Shown piece after piece: positions 1-11,568 of a DNA stretch of 64,000 nt (positions are counted from its first letter, which is position 1; each line of letters starts with the position of its first letter). A program made the translations under genes and the position numbers. The notes beneath the pieces are model-generated. The model saw nothing but the letters and a program-made list of their open reading frames with translations, did not search any database and was not told where the DNA came from. Location: NCBI GenBank assembly GCA_035771165.1, contig JAWNZC010000322.1, positions 9,375,001 through 9,439,000 on the forward strand, written 5' to 3'. The DNA comes from Paragorgia papillata. Taxonomy: Eukaryota; Cnidaria; Anthozoa; Scleralcyonacea; Coralliidae.

Positions 1-2
1 GA

Positions 3-2513
3 AGATATGGATTGAAGAGGAAGAGATTGTCAGTTGTATTGGAGGAGCTAAAACAGAGGGTGTTAGCGAAGAGTAAAAAGATCAGGCGGTATGAAAGTAG
101 GATAGAACAATATCGGCAAAATAGGATGTTCCAGTCAAACCAGAAACGTCTTTTTGAGCAGCTTGAGAACGTGGATACAGATGACACTGTGATACCAGAC
201 GCAGAGGAAAGCAAGACATTTTGGGCCAATATTTGGGATAACCCGATAGATTACAACAGTAATGCTGATTGGTTGAAAGAATTGGAGAGTGAAGTAAATG
301 ACGTGGAGAAGCAGAATGACATTGAGATAACACCAGCAATGGTGACCAAGCAGCTGCGGAAGATGGCTAACTGGAAAGCTCCAGGACCTGACGGTTTGCA
401 AGGGTTCTGGTTGAAAAGTTTCACATCATGCACAGAAAGAATAGCAATGCAGCTGCAGGATTGCTTGGGTACGAACCAAGTGCCTGAATGGGTCACTAGA
501 GGCAGGACAACACTGATCCTTAAGGATAAGGAAAAGGGGAACATTGTGTCAAATTACAGACCAATAACATGTTTGCCATTAATGTGGAAATTGTTCACTG
601 GCATAATGGGGGACGAGTTATATAAACACCTGGAGGAGGAGAATCTGTTACCTGAAGAACAGAAAGGCTGTAGACGAAAGTCTAGGGGCACGAAAGATCA
701 GCTGCTAATTGATAAAATGGTTATTAGAAATTGCAAAAGGAGACAAACTGGGCTCGGAATGGCGTGGGTAGACTATAAAAAGGCATTCGACATGATCCCA
801 CACTCGTGGGTCATTAAATGCTTGCATATGTTTGGAGCAGCTGGAAATATGATCGCACTTCTGGAAAAAAGCATGAATCGGTGGAAAACAGAATTAACTG
901 CGGGAGGGCAGACACTGGGGACCGTAAATATAAAGAGAGGAATTTTTCAGGGGGATAGTCTATCTCCACTGTTATTTGTGGTGGCTCTGATCCCTATGTC
1001 TATGGTGTTAAGGAAAGTGAAGGCTGGTTACGACTTGCGGGATGGGAATGGTCTCCTAAATCACCTTTTATTTATGGACGACTTAAAATTATACGGAAAG
1101 AATGAGAAACAAGTTGACACTTTGATAAACACTGTCCGGATCTTTAGTAAGGATATTGGAATGGAATTTGGGATTAGTAAGTGTGCTGTATTGATTTTGA
1201 AGAGGGGAAAGGTATCTACCTGTGAAGGCATTGTTTTGCCAGATGCCCAAGTCATCAGAGGACTGGAAGAACGAGATGGGTATAAGTACCTTGGAATATT
1301 GGAGGCGGATGGTATGAAACACAGCGACATGAAGGAACTTATATCCAAGGAATACTCAAGACGGATAAGGAAGATTTTGAAATCAAAGTTGAACAGTGGA
1401 AATGTTGTGTGTGCCATTAATTTAAGAGCCGTTTCATTGATAAGATACGGGGCAGGAATCATTAAATGGAGTAAGGAAGAGCTAAGGGTGCTGGACAGAA
1501 AGACAAGAAAGCTGCTGACCATCTACAGATCACTTCATCCACAAGCAGATGTAGACAGACTTTATGTCAAGAGATCAAAAGGAGGAAGAGGGTTGATAAG
1601 CGTTGAGGACTGTGTTAATGTTGAAGTTGGCAGTTTATCAAAGTATGTGGAAGCTAGTCATGAAAGATTGCTGATGACTGTTAAGAATGAAAATATCTTG
1701 GATGAAGGAGAGGAGAAGGAAAGAGTAGGACAAAGGAGATTAAACCGTTATCGAGAAAAGGCATTGCATGGGCAGTTTGTGAGGGGCACTGAAGAAGTCA
1801 GAGGCCCAGAGTCATGGAATTGGTTAAAGAGGGGAACCCTGAAGAAGGAGACTGAAGGTCTACTAACTGCGGCACAAGACCAAGCCCTTCGAACAAACTA
1901 CATAAAGAGTAAGATTGACAAACAAAATGTGTCCCCAGTGTGTCGACTGTGCGGAGAGAGGGAGGAAACTGTGTGCCACATAGTGGCCGAATGTAAGAAG
2001 CTTGCACAAAACCAGTACAAGAACTGGAGACACGATAAGGTAGCTCAAGCTATCCATTGGGACCTTTGCAAGAACTTCAGTCTTCCGTGTAGCAAAAATT
2101 GGTATGACCATGTCCCAGAGGCAGTGACAGAAAACAAGCAAGTGAAGGTTTTGTGGGATTTTAAAGTTCAGACAGATCGCCATCTTGATCATAACAGACC
2201 TGATATTGTCGTATTCGAAAAGAAAGAAAGAGTGTGCGCGATTATTGACGTAGCTTGTCCCTTCGATACACGAGTGTTAGAGAAGGAAAGGGAGAAGATT
2301 GAGCATTATCAGGATTTAAAAATGGAAGTTCGAAAGATCTGGAACTGCAGACGCATTTCTGTTATCCCTATTGTAATTGGAGCACTCGGGACAGTGAGCA
2401 AAAACCTGAAGTCCTGGGTTGCGAAGCTTGGAGCATCTGTAAACATTGATCTACTTCAAAAGGCTTGCTTGCTGGGAACAGCGAGGATTTTGCGTAGGAT
2501 CCTAGACACCTGA
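3..2513 (+). CDS. Non-LTR retrotransposon polyprotein, RT plus restriction-like endonuclease, 5' truncated by window edge
   Basis: This is a reverse transcriptase/endonuclease of a non-LTR retrotransposon that encodes a restriction-like endonuclease (R2/NeSL/Hero-like group; exact clade not determined). The frame is open to the left edge; the first possible start here is a TTG, so the true N-terminus lies outside. Counting from codon 12-14 as residue 1, the palm opens with WKAPGPDG (121-128). RT motif A is WVDYKKAFD (252-260), motif B is GIFQGDSLSPLLF (about 310-322) and the catalytic box is FMDD (354-357) in place of the usual YADD. Near residue 643 there is a CxxC...H...C knuckle, followed by the nuclease motif RPDIVV...IIDVACPFD (about 729-753), the PD-(D/E)xK-like site. 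The N-terminal 50 residues are very basic. No internal stop or frameshift is seen over 2.5 kb, so this is a young copy, possibly active when complete. Stop is TGA at 2511. Confidence 0.9.
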   Translation, partial: RYGLKRKRLSVVLEELKQRVLAKSKKIRRYESRIEQYRQNRMFQSNQKRLFEQLENVDTDDTVIPDAEESKTFWANIWDNPIDYNSNADWLKELESEVNDVEKQNDIEITPAMVTKQLRKMANWKAPGPDGLQGFWLKSFTSCTERIAMQLQDCLGTNQVPEWVTRGRTTLILKDKEKGNIVSNYRPITCLPLMWKLFTGIMGDELYKHLEEENLLPEEQKGCRRKSRGTKDQLLIDKMVIRNCKRRQTGLGMAWVDYKKAFDMIPHSWVIKCLHMFGAAGNMIALLEKSMNRWKTELTAGGQTLGTVNIKRGIFQGDSLSPLLFVVALIPMSMVLRKVKAGYDLRDGNGLLNHLLFMDDLKLYGKNEKQVDTLINTVRIFSKDIGMEFGISKCAVLILKRGKVSTCEGIVLPDAQVIRGLEERDGYKYLGILEADGMKHSDMKELISKEYSRRIRKILKSKLNSGNVVCAINLRAVSLIRYGAGIIKWSKEELRVLDRKTRKLLTIYRSLHPQADVDRLYVKRSKGGRGLISVEDCVNVEVGSLSKYVEASHERLLMTVKNENILDEGEEKERVGQRRLNRYREKALHGQFVRGTEEVRGPESWNWLKRGTLKKETEGLLTAAQDQALRTNYIKSKIDKQNVSPVCRLCGEREETVCHIVAECKKLAQNQYKNWRHDKVAQAIHWDLCKNFSLPCSKNWYDHVPEAVTENKQVKVLWDFKVQTDRHLDHNRPDIVVFEKKERVCAIIDVACPFDTRVLEKEREKIEHYQDLKMEVRKIWNCRRISVIPIVIGALGTVSKNLKSWVAKLGASVNIDLLQKACLLGTARILRRILDT

Positions 2514-2580
2514 GGCTATGGGAAATAGCTTGATGCTCTAGGCTAATTACCACCTATACCAACTAATGGTGTGAAGCACA

Positions 2581-2598
2581 AAATAATAATAATAATAA

Positions 2599-2661
<63 letters not shown>

Positions 2662-2693
2662 TAATAATAATAATGATAATAATAATAATAATT
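2581..2693 (+). repeat. (AAT)n microsatellite at the 3' end of the retrotransposon
   Basis: This is about 110 bp of AAT/TAA triplets with rare interruptions. It follows roughly 70 bp of 3' UTR after the retrotransposon stop, as expected of a non-LTR element with a simple-repeat tail. Confidence 0.85.
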
Positions 2694-3282
2694 TTGGGCA
2701 TGAGGTAAGACATGCATGCATACGCTGCTAGCATGCTGCTAGGCTGCAGCCTACTACGGGAACTTAGACGCTCCCACCTTTCATAGTCAAAGGTAGTACT
2801 TTTGACAAGTATTAGCAACCCCAAAGCCACCCTTGTCAGGGTTACGACACATAGCAGGATGAGCCAGACGACAATTCAGTTCAACTCGTAATCTTACGGT
2901 GGAGTAACGTGCCAATGGGATGAATAGCTGACACGTCAAGCAGTCGTACACGTACACTGTACACCCATAAAAGTGGCAGCCCTATATGTGGTAACAAATA
3001 AAGGCTCCTTTCCACTCATCGCAGAAACTAGTTCGCAGCTTGCTGCGAGTACTTGTATCTCATTAAAAAGAACTCACAACGAGAAAACAAGTACTGCGGG
3101 TTGTTTTCAATTAGATGCAAATACTCGCAGCGAGCTGAAGTGCCAGGCAACTTCGGATGGACTTATACGACTCGTACAATGCTCGTAGGAACAAGATTGA
3201 AAATACTGATCAGGTCACAAAACAAAAGCAGCTACAGCTGAGGACATAGACGCACCAGTAAGCATTAACATACAATACTCTC
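2694..3282. other. Unassigned stretch, possibly an inverted retroelement tail
   Basis: No gene is seen. Read on the minus strand, 2,850 to 2,694 runs into the same triplet repeat, as if a second element lay tail to tail with the first. The rest (2,870-3,280) shows no recognisable feature. Confidence 0.3.
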
Positions 3283-3969
3283 AAAGGGCAGACCATCGAA
3301 AAGCTTGAAGCAGAGCGTGATGTTGGTGTATGGGTGATCCACGACTTAACCTGGTGCAAACAGGTTGCTGCCCAAGTTACAACTGCGAACAGGTTTCTTG
3401 GCTGCGTCCGTCGCAATTTGGAGGAGATCACTGACATTTCAGTTCGACGAACAATATACCTTGCTATTGTTCGACCACACCTCGAATACGCAACCCAGGT
3501 GTGGTCACCGCAATGGCGCAATCTATTGTCCTGATCAGACATGTCGAAAGAGTGCAACGCCGTGCTACTAAAGTTATCCTGAATCTACCATTTCGCACCA
3601 CGACAATTAACCTACAAACAATGACTACTGTCTCTACAATTGTTTCCAATATCCTACTGGCATGAATATCTCGACTTAACCTTCTTCTTCAAAGCTGTGA
3701 ACAACCTATTCGAAATTAACTCTGACATCCTACCTACTCCATATATGCCACTCAGAACAACAAGAAACAACTCGAACCCCGATATTCTTCACTTCCGTCC
3801 TCGCAAATGTAGAACAGTCACCTTCCAACGATCTTTCTTTACAAGAATGTGTAGAACATGGAACACTCTACCGTGCGAAAGGTGTAGAAAGGGAACGCCA
3901 CTCTTAGACAGCTCAAGAGCCAGCTGTACGACCCTGAGATGCAACACAGCGCACAGTCTTATTTATTAG
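3283..3969 (+). pseudogene. Non-LTR reverse transcriptase remnant (C-terminal part), frameshifted
   Basis: Three plus-strand frames in succession give a typical C-terminal segment of a CR1/L2/jockey-type reverse transcriptase. Frame one (to about 3,530) reads DVGVWVIHDLTW, then ANRFLGCVRRNL and YLAIVRPHLEYATQVWSPQ. A second frame from about 3,540 reads HVERVQRRATKVILNLPF. A third from about 3,640 reads SYWHEYLDLTFFFKAVN and ends near 3,969. The order and spacing match the region after the catalytic core, but at least two frameshifts and a stop at 3,532 make it a dead copy. The catalytic YADD part is missing. The exact clade is uncertain. Confidence 0.75.
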
Positions 3970-4209
3970 TGCGATCTGATGTTGTATCTAATAACTATAT
4001 AATTAATTGTTAATTATTGGTCATTGATTGTTGGTTGCTGATTGTTGGATATTGGTTGTTAATTAGTAATTAATGATAATTGTCGGATAAATTATTGGCA
4101 ATTAGTGGTTGATAGTTTGTAGTCGGCGACTGGCGATTGATGATTGCCTTAATTTATTCAACATCTTTCTTTCGCCGCTCTCAAATTTTCACTTCTGGTT
4201 CGCCCTCCT

Positions 4210-5400
4210 TCAATCCTGGTCGAATAAAGCCATGCTTGCGAAATACGAAGCAGCATATTATAGGAAAGGAAAGAAGAGAAAGATCTTCTATGGACAAGTC
4301 CTATCAATAGAGAAGTTTGTTGATTATTGGGGAGAAAATTGGGAAGATGAGGAAAAGACTCCAGAGCAGCCATAGATGAAAGTCGTGGAACAGAAGCTGA
4401 AAGAAAAAGAACAAAGACGTAAAGGAATTTGTAATAACAAAAGAAAATCTGGAAACGGTAGTAAAAAAAGAAAGAGCTGATAGGCACGGCGGCCCGCACC
4501 AGGTATCGATGGTATCCAAAATTTTTGGTGGAAAATATTTAAAGGAGCATGGGATGCACTATGTCGAGCAATGGTTGGATGGAAACAAGAAGTTAAAACA
4601 ATACCAACATGCCTGACATTTGGTCGATCTACTGTATCTTGTCACCAAAGACCGAGTCCAGAAGAAGAGTATCGCCCAATAATACATCATACAAAATCGA
4701 CCCTGTACAATGAAATGGGGCGGTATATGAAGGAGCATATTGAGAGCAATAATATCTAAGATGAAGGCACCAATTGCTCATAGACAAGTGTAATGGATGA
4801 GGTGAGAGAACATCATCGTAATCTTGCAGTAGCCTTGTATATTACACAAAGGCATATGACAAAGTTCACCATATATGACTGGGTGCATGAAGATTCCAGA
4901 AGACGTCTTAAATGTAATAGGGAAGCTAATTCAGAACTGGAAGACGAGGTTACAGTAGAGGTAAACGTCCACGGTAAGATGATGAAAGGAGATGGCATAT
5001 TGCAAGAAGGAATGAAGCGCTCAATCCAAAGCGGAAAAATGAGTGCTGCACATTTCTAGGCATAGAACAGGCTGAAAAGATCAACAAAGAAAAAGTATCC
5101 GAAAGAGTTGTACCAGAGATGGAAAAAAGAGTAAAAATTCTAATTGAACAAGAACTGTATGATAGCGAGGGACATAATAAGAGCCATTACTGTAAATTGA
5201 ACCAGTATATAGCGGGGTACCCCATCATGTATGTAAATTTTCCAAAGCAGAGTTACGGGAACTAGATATAGTGGCATACGGAAGAGAGAACAACAGTAAG
5301 TATTGCTCAATGAAACGCAAGGCTGAGCAGATGTTATAGAAGTTTAGAGAAATGAAATTATTTTAAACGTTAAATTAGAGGACTGTTATATCTCAATTGC
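4210..5400 (+). pseudogene. Decayed RLE-type non-LTR retrotransposon, RT domain fragments
   Basis: Several short plus-strand frames are recognisable as a broken relative of the element at the left edge. About 4,225-4,375 encodes KYEAAYYRKGKKRKIFYGQ and a WGENWEDEEKTPEQP stretch, like the segment before the RT. About 4,495-4,760 reads GIDGIQNFWWK (Q and N out of step with a shifted frame) and EEYRPIIHHTKSTLYNEMGRY. About 4,793-4,990 reads MDEVREHHRNLAVALY, then a shifted copy of the motif A region, and VEVNVHGKMMKGDGILQEG in place of motif B. About 5,040-5,340 keeps EQAEKINKEKVSERVVPEME. Stops and frameshifts separate all of these. It is clearly inactive. Confidence 0.65.
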
Positions 5401-5644
5401 TGGAATTTCATTGCGGTAATTGCTTTTGTACATGGGAGGAAAATGTAGTAGATCACTACAAACAACGGCAAATTTTTTCCCGTATAGTGTATATCGTCAC
5501 CACATTGTGGATATCAACTACTGTAGACTAGTCTACACAAACCACAAAAGCACATGGAAAATGCCGTGGAGACTGCCAAAATTGCCGTGGAGAGCTTCCA
5601 TGCATACTCTCTGCTGGCCTAACTCATGAAAAACCTCTTGGAAT

Positions 5645-6282
5645 CACTGATCTCTATACAACTGGATTGCTCATCCTTTATGGCCAGCAGTAAGCATTTT
5701 GAAGCCACTGGCGGCCATATTGGTACTCCAGGTCCAGTGTATCTTGCGGGCTTAAGAGTAGTAAGAGTTTACCGGGGAAGTCGGAAAAGCCGTAAAACAA
5801 TTCTCACATGGCCATTTGCCGTTCTACTGTTACTACCGAAAAACAGAAGGAAAATGCAAGCAAATACAGTCCGAAATTGTCAACTACATACTTCAAGGCT
5901 TTGTAAAGACTTATACTTTAATACCAAAGGTATATAGATAGTTTTATAATGAAGTTATTGACTGATTTCGTTGGTTTTTACGAGTTTTGTAATATGGGCA
6001 AGTTTATCGATTAACGGGCAGAGTAAAAAACTACAAAATAACACGTTTTACTGCTAAATAATACCAACAAATGCAAAAACTAAGCTTCTAAAGCTTTTAC
6101 AGTGTTCTTTGTTTGATACCAATGGCAAAAATATTTTTAATGTGGCTTTTTTCGTCTCTTTTTGTGTTGCGAAAACATACAATTTTCCGTGGCGGTCATC
6201 TTGGTACTCCATATTAGTCATCTCCACTGGCTTCATTTTTGGAGCCGGATGAGCAATCCATGCAGTTATATAGAGATCAGTG
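5645..6282. mobile_element. Palindrome-ended MITE, family A copy 1 (hAT-like)
   Basis: The left end CACTGATCTCTATACAACTG is matched in inverted orientation at the right end (GTTATATAGAGATCAGTG); the inverted ends run for about 30 bp including GGATTGCTCATCC. Flanks are CTTGGAAT on the left and CTTGGAAC on the right, an almost perfect 8-bp target duplication, which suggests hAT. The interior has only short frames. A second copy lies at 52,532-53,166 in the opposite orientation. Confidence 0.8.
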
Positions 6283-6445
6283 CTTGGAACCCTCTTGGAG
6301 TGAAGATTCATGCCTGGCCGTTTCAAGCGCGCCTTGAGTTACCAAGACGCGCATTTTTCGACGCGCCTCGTTTGTTGTGACAGCAATATATTACACGTCA
6401 GTTTGGAGAATATGTTAAAAAAAAATTTCCTCGAGATGGAACGTT

Positions 6446-6792
6446 TAATAGGCTAATAGCGTAGCGGAATGTGTTATAACGCAGCGGAATGTGTTATGAT
6501 GTATTTTAACGTGGTAGCAGAACGTCTTATAACGCAGCGCAACGTCTTGCAACGTAGCGGAACGATTTATAGCAAAGCGGAACATCTTACATGCACGCAG
6601 CGGAACTTGTTTATATAACGCATGCAGCGTAATGTCTTATGATTATTGTGACAGAGCGTCTTACAACGTAACGCAATGTATTATAATCATGTAATGTAGC
6701 GTAACATTGTAGCAAAATATGTTATAACGTAGCGTAATTTCTTACAACGTAGCGCAATGTCTTATAACGTATCGTAGCGGAACGTCTGATCT
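6446..6792. repeat. Degenerate tandem repeat, about 20-bp unit
   Basis: Some fifteen diverged copies of a unit near GTAGCGGAACGTCTTATAAC follow one another. Related copies occur at 37,008-37,270, and both arrays are followed by a similar AAGAAATCAT...CCA segment, so they belong to one larger repeat family. Confidence 0.7.
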
Positions 6793-6899
6793 TAATCTGC
6801 GGGTCTTAACACGTAGCTTTGTCATCGCGCGCTTGACTTTAATATGGCAAGCGATGTCCAGCGCAGCTTCAAGAAATCATATATAGCCACGTGTGAGAT

Positions 6900-7594
6900 A
6901 TGCAGCCACACTCCACTTCACTCATGTAAAAGTACAATCTTTCTCTCAAGGCACCTTTCGGTAATCTGTACCCACATTATGTAAATATAGTCTCAACAAT
7001 TTATTCTTAGTCAGTCAGAGTTGCATTTAGATATCTTCATTGAAACTATTCATTGTGAGGTATTACAACATCTTTACTGAAATGTCAGATTTTACTTCCA
7101 ATTTTACGTTTCCTCTAACTTAGCGTTTAGAATTTTCAAAATTTGAAGAAAATATTATTCTAAATTAACGTTTACAGAAATAAAAATAATTTTTAGAACG
7201 TTACATTAGAAGCATTACTGCAATATACCAACTTTTACAGTGCTGTGGAAGGAATTTTTTGGCTTGAACCAGAAATATTCTACATCTTCCAGTTTTTATT
7301 TGCTTATTAAAAAAGTAGCTTTAAATTTAATTTTACAGTATATTACTAGAAATTACTGTGTTTTTATTATGTGCATTATCAGCTGCGTTGTACGTGTAAT
7401 AAAATGATGATTTTTATATCATAAATCTTTCAGAAACAGATAGAAGTACAGAGATACAGTACAGTGTCAAGCTTTCCCTTAAGGAATTTGCCACAGATAT
7501 TTGGCCCCATCATACAGCATTCTCACATGCTTTTCATCCCCACCAAGGGAACTAGAACTATCTTTGAAAAATTTGTCAAATGCCTGGGGGTTGG
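6900..7594. other. No recognisable feature
   Basis: AT-rich sequence. I see no open frame, repeat pair or RNA gene here. Confidence 0.5.
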
Positions 7595-7602
7595 CCAGGG
7601 GG

Positions 7603-8111
7603 CAGTGGCGGATACTTGACGAAATATTCGGGGGGGGTGCGGGGGCATGCCCCCCCGAAATTTTTTAAAATTTGGATCTCTGAAATGGCATTTGCAGCAT
7701 TCTGAGAACACATTTTGTAAACAATTTTAGGTTTTCAAAACACTATTTTAATGGTGCATTTTGTTATAAATCACATGCTAAGCATAAAAAAACAACATTT
7801 CAGAGAAAATATTTTGCGAAGCAAAATTCAAATGACAATGGAAAAATGCGAAGCATCAAGCATGTTGTAACTTGTAAGAAATTTCTTTAACCAAACTTAC
7901 TTCATAACACTTATTTTGTGGGATTAGAATACTTTCGCTTGTTTTTATTAAAACACGCCATTTTCCTGCTGTTGTTATTGTAATAACTAATAAGTAGTGC
8001 TTCCACTTCTTGAAATGAAAACTTTCTTGTGCTTCCACTTTTCAAAATGAAAGCTTCAGCTAAAATTATTTGGGGGGGGCAATCACCCCCCCCCCCTAGT
8101 GTCCACCACTG
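7603..8111. mobile_element. hAT-like MITE with perfect 8-bp target duplication
   Basis: Ends are CAGTGGCGGATACT on the left and AGTGTCCACCACTG on the right. The 8-bp CCAGGGGG stands immediately outside both ends (7,595-7,602 and 8,112-8,119). Inside each end are G-rich/C-rich runs. A 509-bp element with 8-bp duplication and CAG...CTG ends fits hAT. The G-rich part and the following AAATGGCATTT segment recur as a fragment near 37,730-37,825. Confidence 0.8.
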
Positions 8112-8119
8112 CCAGGGGG

Positions 8120-10996
8120 GAGGGAGGGAAGGGGCAGGGACATACCCAGAAAGTTTTGTAGAGGGGGTCAGGGGGTGTATGGGCTGTATACCCAATTCTG
8201 CCAACTGCTACATAAACACAACAATAATTGCATAAGTCAGTAAAATCGAGCCACCTCAGGTAACACAGGTTAACAACTTCACAATTTTCAAGCAATATTA
8301 TATATGGTACTTTCACCAGGCCTTGCCCAGAGATGTACTCGATCAAGCGCGCACATCAAAATACACATGGTGCACCTTTGATCGCGCGTGTGCGTTTAGT
8401 ACATACTGTATTCTAATTTGGCATTTTTTCAAATATTGAGTTCTTAAAATGTATTCCTCAACTTTAATACTTGTCTTATATTTTTTTAAAACATAAACAA
8501 CCTAAACATCCACTTGTTACGTCTTTCCTTGGTTACATGTACGTGTTGCGAGTTGACTTTGACTGGTTTGTTTACCTTTTAAATCGACCTCGTGTTGATA
8601 CTGATTTAGTACGTGAAATCGAGCGCGTTGAGTCTCTGAGGAGCGCATCTGTTTTACACCAGGCAAGGCCTGTTTCACGTGACGTCACTTCCGTCTTATC
8701 TGTCCAGATGGTGGTCAGAAGCAATGGTTAGGTCAATTATTACTTTAAAATACATGTATTTACATGATATTGACACTCAAGAGCTGTTCACATTTGTGTT
8801 AGCAAATCCCATAGGCTTGCATTGTGCTAGGTTGTATAAATCAATCTAATTCTATTTTGCCTGACCACCATCTAGAAATCAGAAATGAAATCTCAAGCAA
8901 AAAGTCACATGATTGAAACCTAGAAATAGGTTAGTAAATGCAAGTCTATAAATCACTTTCTCATCAAAAAATGTGATAAAACTGATGAGTGAATGTGATG
9001 TAATATAACACCAGAATCAGAATATATTTACATCATCGTGTAAAATTTTCCAAGCCTGGCTGCTGGTGGATGTTGACTGAAATCTCTTGTCTGCCAACTG
9101 GAACAAATAAAACAACTCTTTGGGGGAGTGTCACGACCCATGCCCCAATGTCAGTTTTACAGTAGTATGGTGCTTCCTCCAAAGGTTTGCTTTTTATGTG
9201 TATCACCCAGGATTTAAGAAGCAATTTGTGAAATTGCCAAATACAAATTCAAACTTTATTAAGCAACTACAATTTATTATAAAGTCACCAAAAAGCTATT
9301 AAATTTGATTTGAAAGTTGAAACTGCAACTTACAGAGTTTTAGAACGACTGTGTAAATCTAATCTAAGTAAATATATATTTATTATCCACCAGTCCTATC
9401 AGCAGGGGTGGAAAAATTCGGCAACTGCAGACAGAAAACAAAAAATTTTCCTGCCAGTTTACGTTTCTCAGATTCCAGGCATGCCATTAGAATTTGCTTG
9501 ATTGTTGTCATATGAATATTTTTTACCAAATGCGAGCAATGGCAATGGCATGACAGCACTAGAGTGTAACAACTATCGAGTATCGACCACTGCCTGAGCC
9601 AGCAGTACAGTAAATATAAACAAGAGAAATGATTTTATATTTAAGGTTAGAAAGTTTAAAGAACATTTAAGCAGCTAGACAAATACTCACTATCAACTAA
9701 TGTAAGTCCACTAAGTCGTGTCATTGTACATGAGCAATGCATCTAATCCATCTATCATGATTCGTATTGTCTTGGTCCTATGATGCAAGTGAAAACTCAG
9801 AACTGAGTCTGAGGAGTGAGAACACGCCGTTGCAGCTTCTGGTATAATGGTGCATGTATGTTTTTTGGTGCAAGAAACTCAAGCAGATCCTGTATCAAAG
9901 TTGAAGAGGCAATCAAACAATGGAATTGCTTGTATGTTTCTAAAGTATCCAGAACCAGGTACTGTCACGTCAAATGATTCAAACCATCGCCAAGTTTTGT
10001 AAATGCTGGAGTATTATGTACTGTAAACATCTGTTTCTAGCTTAAAAGTTAATAGTGAAACTAGTAATTTGATAATGGTTATGACTTACTGTATGGTATG
10101 ATAACTTAATTATTGTCAATAATGTTGGATGCAAATATGCAATGAATTTATTGAACTGGATTCTAAGATGATCATGAATTGCATCACTGTAGTAGGCTAG
10201 CTCTTTGTTCTATTTAATACATACATTAATATAAAAACAAATATATTATAAAGCCATAAAATAGGAAGTGATGAGCACTGTTCTGCTATGATACTATCTT
10301 CCCAACAATCCCAAGTTATTAGATGTTGATGCAATGATGCCTTACTTTTATTTAATACCAATGGTTTTTATTTGACTGCATCAACATTCAATAAATTCAG
10401 GAAATAATATAGTAATATACTGTAGGCAAAATAAGCAGTCTATTTTAGAATCATTGTCAGAGAAACATGAAGAGAAAATTTGATGATTTTTTTACTCAAT
10501 TGGAAATTGTGTTGATCTCCTCACCTCCAAAGGCATGAGTTAAAACCCTGAGATCCCACTCAAGTCAACACATTTTTCTGTCAACTTAAGTCTTCAGAAG
10601 TATCATAAAGTATAATGTTACAGTACTATAATTTAATATTTTTTACAAAGTAATAACAATTAAAACATCAGTAGTTGATTTAATCTCTCAAAATATAAAG
10701 TATTAGGTAAACAGTAAGCCATACAATTTGAAAACTTGTTTCACATGTTCCATTCTGTAATTTCATGATAGTATTCTACTACAGTACCTAATTGATAATC
10801 CTATTTTTATTTTTCTATTTTGTTATCTTCTTTTTTTTCTTTTATCAACAGTTGTTTTACTTTTTTCTTTCTTGCCAATTTTTGGAACTTAAAATATTTT
10901 CTGGGAAACCCAAAAAAATTTCTGGGACCCCTGCAGCTGTCAGTCCAACGTGTTTTTCAAATAAAGTCTAAGTTAAATTTAGTAAGAGCTTTGATC
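8120..10996. other. Intergenic or intronic stretch without recognisable gene
   Basis: Short frames only. An imperfect inverted pair with AGGCCTTGCC lies at about 8,315-8,335 and 8,655-8,680, suggesting a decayed MITE. This stretch may be intron of the minus-strand gene that starts at 13,368, but I could not find a following exon in it. Confidence 0.4.
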
Positions 10997-11170
10997 CAGG
11001 GGCGGATTTAGCGTTAGTCAAATAAGTCATATGACTAAGGTATAAAAAAATCCGAAAGAAAAAATAATTATTGTATCGTTCTTCCCTCAGTCTCGAGATC
11101 GCAGAGATAATCGACTAGGTGAGACTGCTGACCGGCATGTTAACCCGCGCCGCGCGGTTGACTTTGTTCT

Positions 11171-11400
11171 TTCTCGACGGATTTGAGTCTATTGTATCAG
11201 CCGCTGTAATTGGTTGAATTTATAAATTAGCCTTTATAGCGACCTGTGATTGGTTTGCCGGGTGTTCGCCGGATTTCTTTGTCTTTCTCGACGGATTTAG
11301 ACCCCTTGTATCACCCTTTCTGATTGGCTTAATTTTTCAATAGCTCTTTATGAAGAGCACGGATTGGTTTAGCGGCGTTTTACTTTGTAGTTCTCGACTG
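11171..11400 (+). promoter_or_regulatory. Tandem promoter-like block with four inverted CCAAT boxes
   Basis: A unit starting TTCTCGAC(G/T)GATTT begins at 11,171, 11,285 and 11,391 (periods 114 and 106 bp). ATTGG, the inverted CCAAT box, occurs at 11,209, 11,249, 11,323 and 11,363, two per full unit. The block ends about 80 bp before an ATG whose frame runs to a GTAAGT donor. Regulatory activity is inferred, not shown. Confidence 0.4.
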
Positions 11401-11479
11401 ATTTGTGGACTGATCAGTGATCGATTCTGACTAACTTGCTATCACTACAGCGGAATGAGCGGATTCTCTCGTTTTGAAC

Positions 11480-11568
11480 ATGGCTTTGCCTAATACAAAC
11501 GTGATAGATCTTGGTGTATTCGCTTTGAAGGACAACGACGAGATGTGTTGCGAGAGATTTATAAATCG
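11480..11568 (+). CDS. Possible first coding exon inside the hAT-like element
   Basis: An ATG follows the CCAAT-box block and opens a 29-codon frame, starting MALPNTNVID and ending CCERFIN, that runs exactly into CG|GTAAGT. A second open stretch from about 11,584 (ATG at 11,614, MLCAKEHFTKIGKTPQRNF onward) ends at 11,730 in AG|GTAAGC. No domain is recognised. It could be the 5' exon of a transposon gene, a captured host exon or chance. Its sole support is the order promoter-like block, ATG, frame, donor. Confidence 0.25.

Noticed and set aside
6446..6792. Possible CRISPR-like array
   Set aside because: Units are diverged and contiguous with no spacers, and the host is eukaryotic.
9033..9224. 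Minus-strand 63-codon frame that looks protein-like
   Set aside because: No splice borders, domain or neighbouring exon support it.
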